From positions 1,240,001 to 1,304,000 of the forward strand of contig NZ_CP071060.1 of the NCBI RefSeq assembly GCF_017161445.1: a DNA stretch of 64,000 nucleotides. The letters are read 5' to 3'. Of this stretch, positions 63,743-64,000 are shown in pieces. The notes beneath the pieces are model-generated. The model was not told the DNA's origin. It did not search any database and was given only the letters and a program-made list of their open reading frames with translations. Both the position numbers and the translations under genes were made by a program. The stretch comes from Niveibacterium microcysteis. GTDB lineage: Bacteria > Pseudomonadota > Gammaproteobacteria > Burkholderiales > Rhodocyclaceae. Position 1 is the stretch's first letter. Each line of letters starts with the position of its first letter.

Positions 63743-63832
63743 CTCTAACAAGTCCGTCAACGGGACGCCAAACTGCTGCGCAGTTTGGTTCCCTCCGCTG
63801 CGCTCCGGCGCCCGTTACGTCCAACGCTAGGT
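63743..63832 (+). repeat. attC site 5
   Basis: CTCTAAC (63743-63749), complementary to the cassette 5 start GTTAGAG, begins the shared body. The 3' core reads GCTAGGT (63826-63832), with C in place of the first T, so this junction departs from GTT. Confidence 0.88.
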
Positions 63833-63837
63833 GCTTA

Positions 63838-64000
63838 ATGCTTCGATCGCTTCCCGCGCGAATTGCTTGCTCTTTCTGCCTTGGCCTCGTCTGCGCTTTC
63901 CTTCATTTCGCTGGGCCAATGGTTGAGCTTCCGCGGTGGCTTCCCGAGGTGGTCTACCTGGGAATAGTCTCCGCCGTCTTAGTGGCTGTCTCTCAGGCGC
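63838..64000 (+). CDS. Cassette 6: hypothetical membrane protein (cut by window end)
   Basis: The 54 visible residues contain two hydrophobic stretches, ARIACSFCLGLVCAFLHFAG and VVYLGIVSAVLVAVSQ, joined by VELPRWLPE. The ATG is 12 bp after the cassette boundary. It continues past 64000. Not recognised. Confidence 0.6.
   Translation, partial: MLRSLPARIACSFCLGLVCAFLHFAGPMVELPRWLPEVVYLGIVSAVLVAVSQA

Larger units (their letters stand above)
60067..64000. mobile_element. Chromosomal integron, integrase end plus first cassettes
   Basis: The standard order is present: minus-strand integron integrase, intergenic promoter and attI core, then plus-strand promoterless-looking cassettes each ending in an attC site. 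Five complete cassettes have boundaries 61236-61751, 61752-62317, 62318-62676, 62677-63194 and 63195-63826, and a sixth runs off the end. The five attC sites are about 90 bp and nearly identical in body, as in sedentary chromosomal integrons. No transposon or resistance gene flanks it. The array may be much longer beyond the window. Confidence 0.93.

Overview
The window reads as chromosome of a high-GC betaproteobacterium, most likely Rhodocyclales (an Azoarcus/Thauera-type relative). This rests on gene content: an exosortase A (XrtA/PEP-CTERM) exopolysaccharide locus, the fmdB-DUF502-aspS block, pilBCD, an OmpC-type porin and dksA. No 16S gene is present, so the order is inference.

Layout. 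(1) 1-22158: the distal part of an XrtA-linked polysaccharide locus. Plus-strand genes: glycosyltransferases, an asparagine-synthase-like amidotransferase, an O-antigen-ligase/polymerase-like membrane protein and a deacetylase. Minus-strand block: a second amidotransferase, a PLP decarboxylase, an acyl-CoA ligase, a pyruvyl transferase, a flippase, glycosyltransferases, a FemAB-like acyltransferase and a DegT aminotransferase. A divergent acyl-carrier-protein/two-hydrolase operon and a TPR protein follow. xrtA itself is not in the window. (2) 22246-42653: core genes: argB, hsp20, nudB with a secreted barnase-type RNase and barstar, a REC-TPR regulator, aspS-DUF502-fmdB, pilBCD, a CcsA-like protein, ffh, a dadA-like gene, fbp, a TamA-like gene, a porin and dksA. 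(3) 42845-43129: tRNA-Pro(TGG), tRNA-Arg(TCT), tRNA-His(GTG).

(4) 43186-about 59700: an accessory island starting right behind tRNA-His. It carries a tyrosine integrase with a DUF4224 partner, a continuous heavy-metal efflux operon (cadA-czcI-czcC-czcB-czcA, then a PII-like gene and a lipoprotein gene) with a divergent cadR, and a decayed ParM-type actin gene. A six-copy dyad repeat array, spaced mostly 52-53 bp, and a second tyrosine recombinase complete it. (5) 60067-64000: the proximal end of a chromosomal integron. The integron integrase is on the minus strand; opposite it lie a likely cassette promoter, an attI core site, five complete cassettes and a sixth cut by the window edge. The five attC sites are about 90 bp and almost identical, as in sedentary chromosomal integrons.

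The most interesting points are the integron with unrecognised cassettes, an apparent one-base frameshift at the natural start of intI, the dyad array at five-helical-turn spacing beside the ParM relic, and the PII-like/lipoprotein tail of the metal efflux operon.
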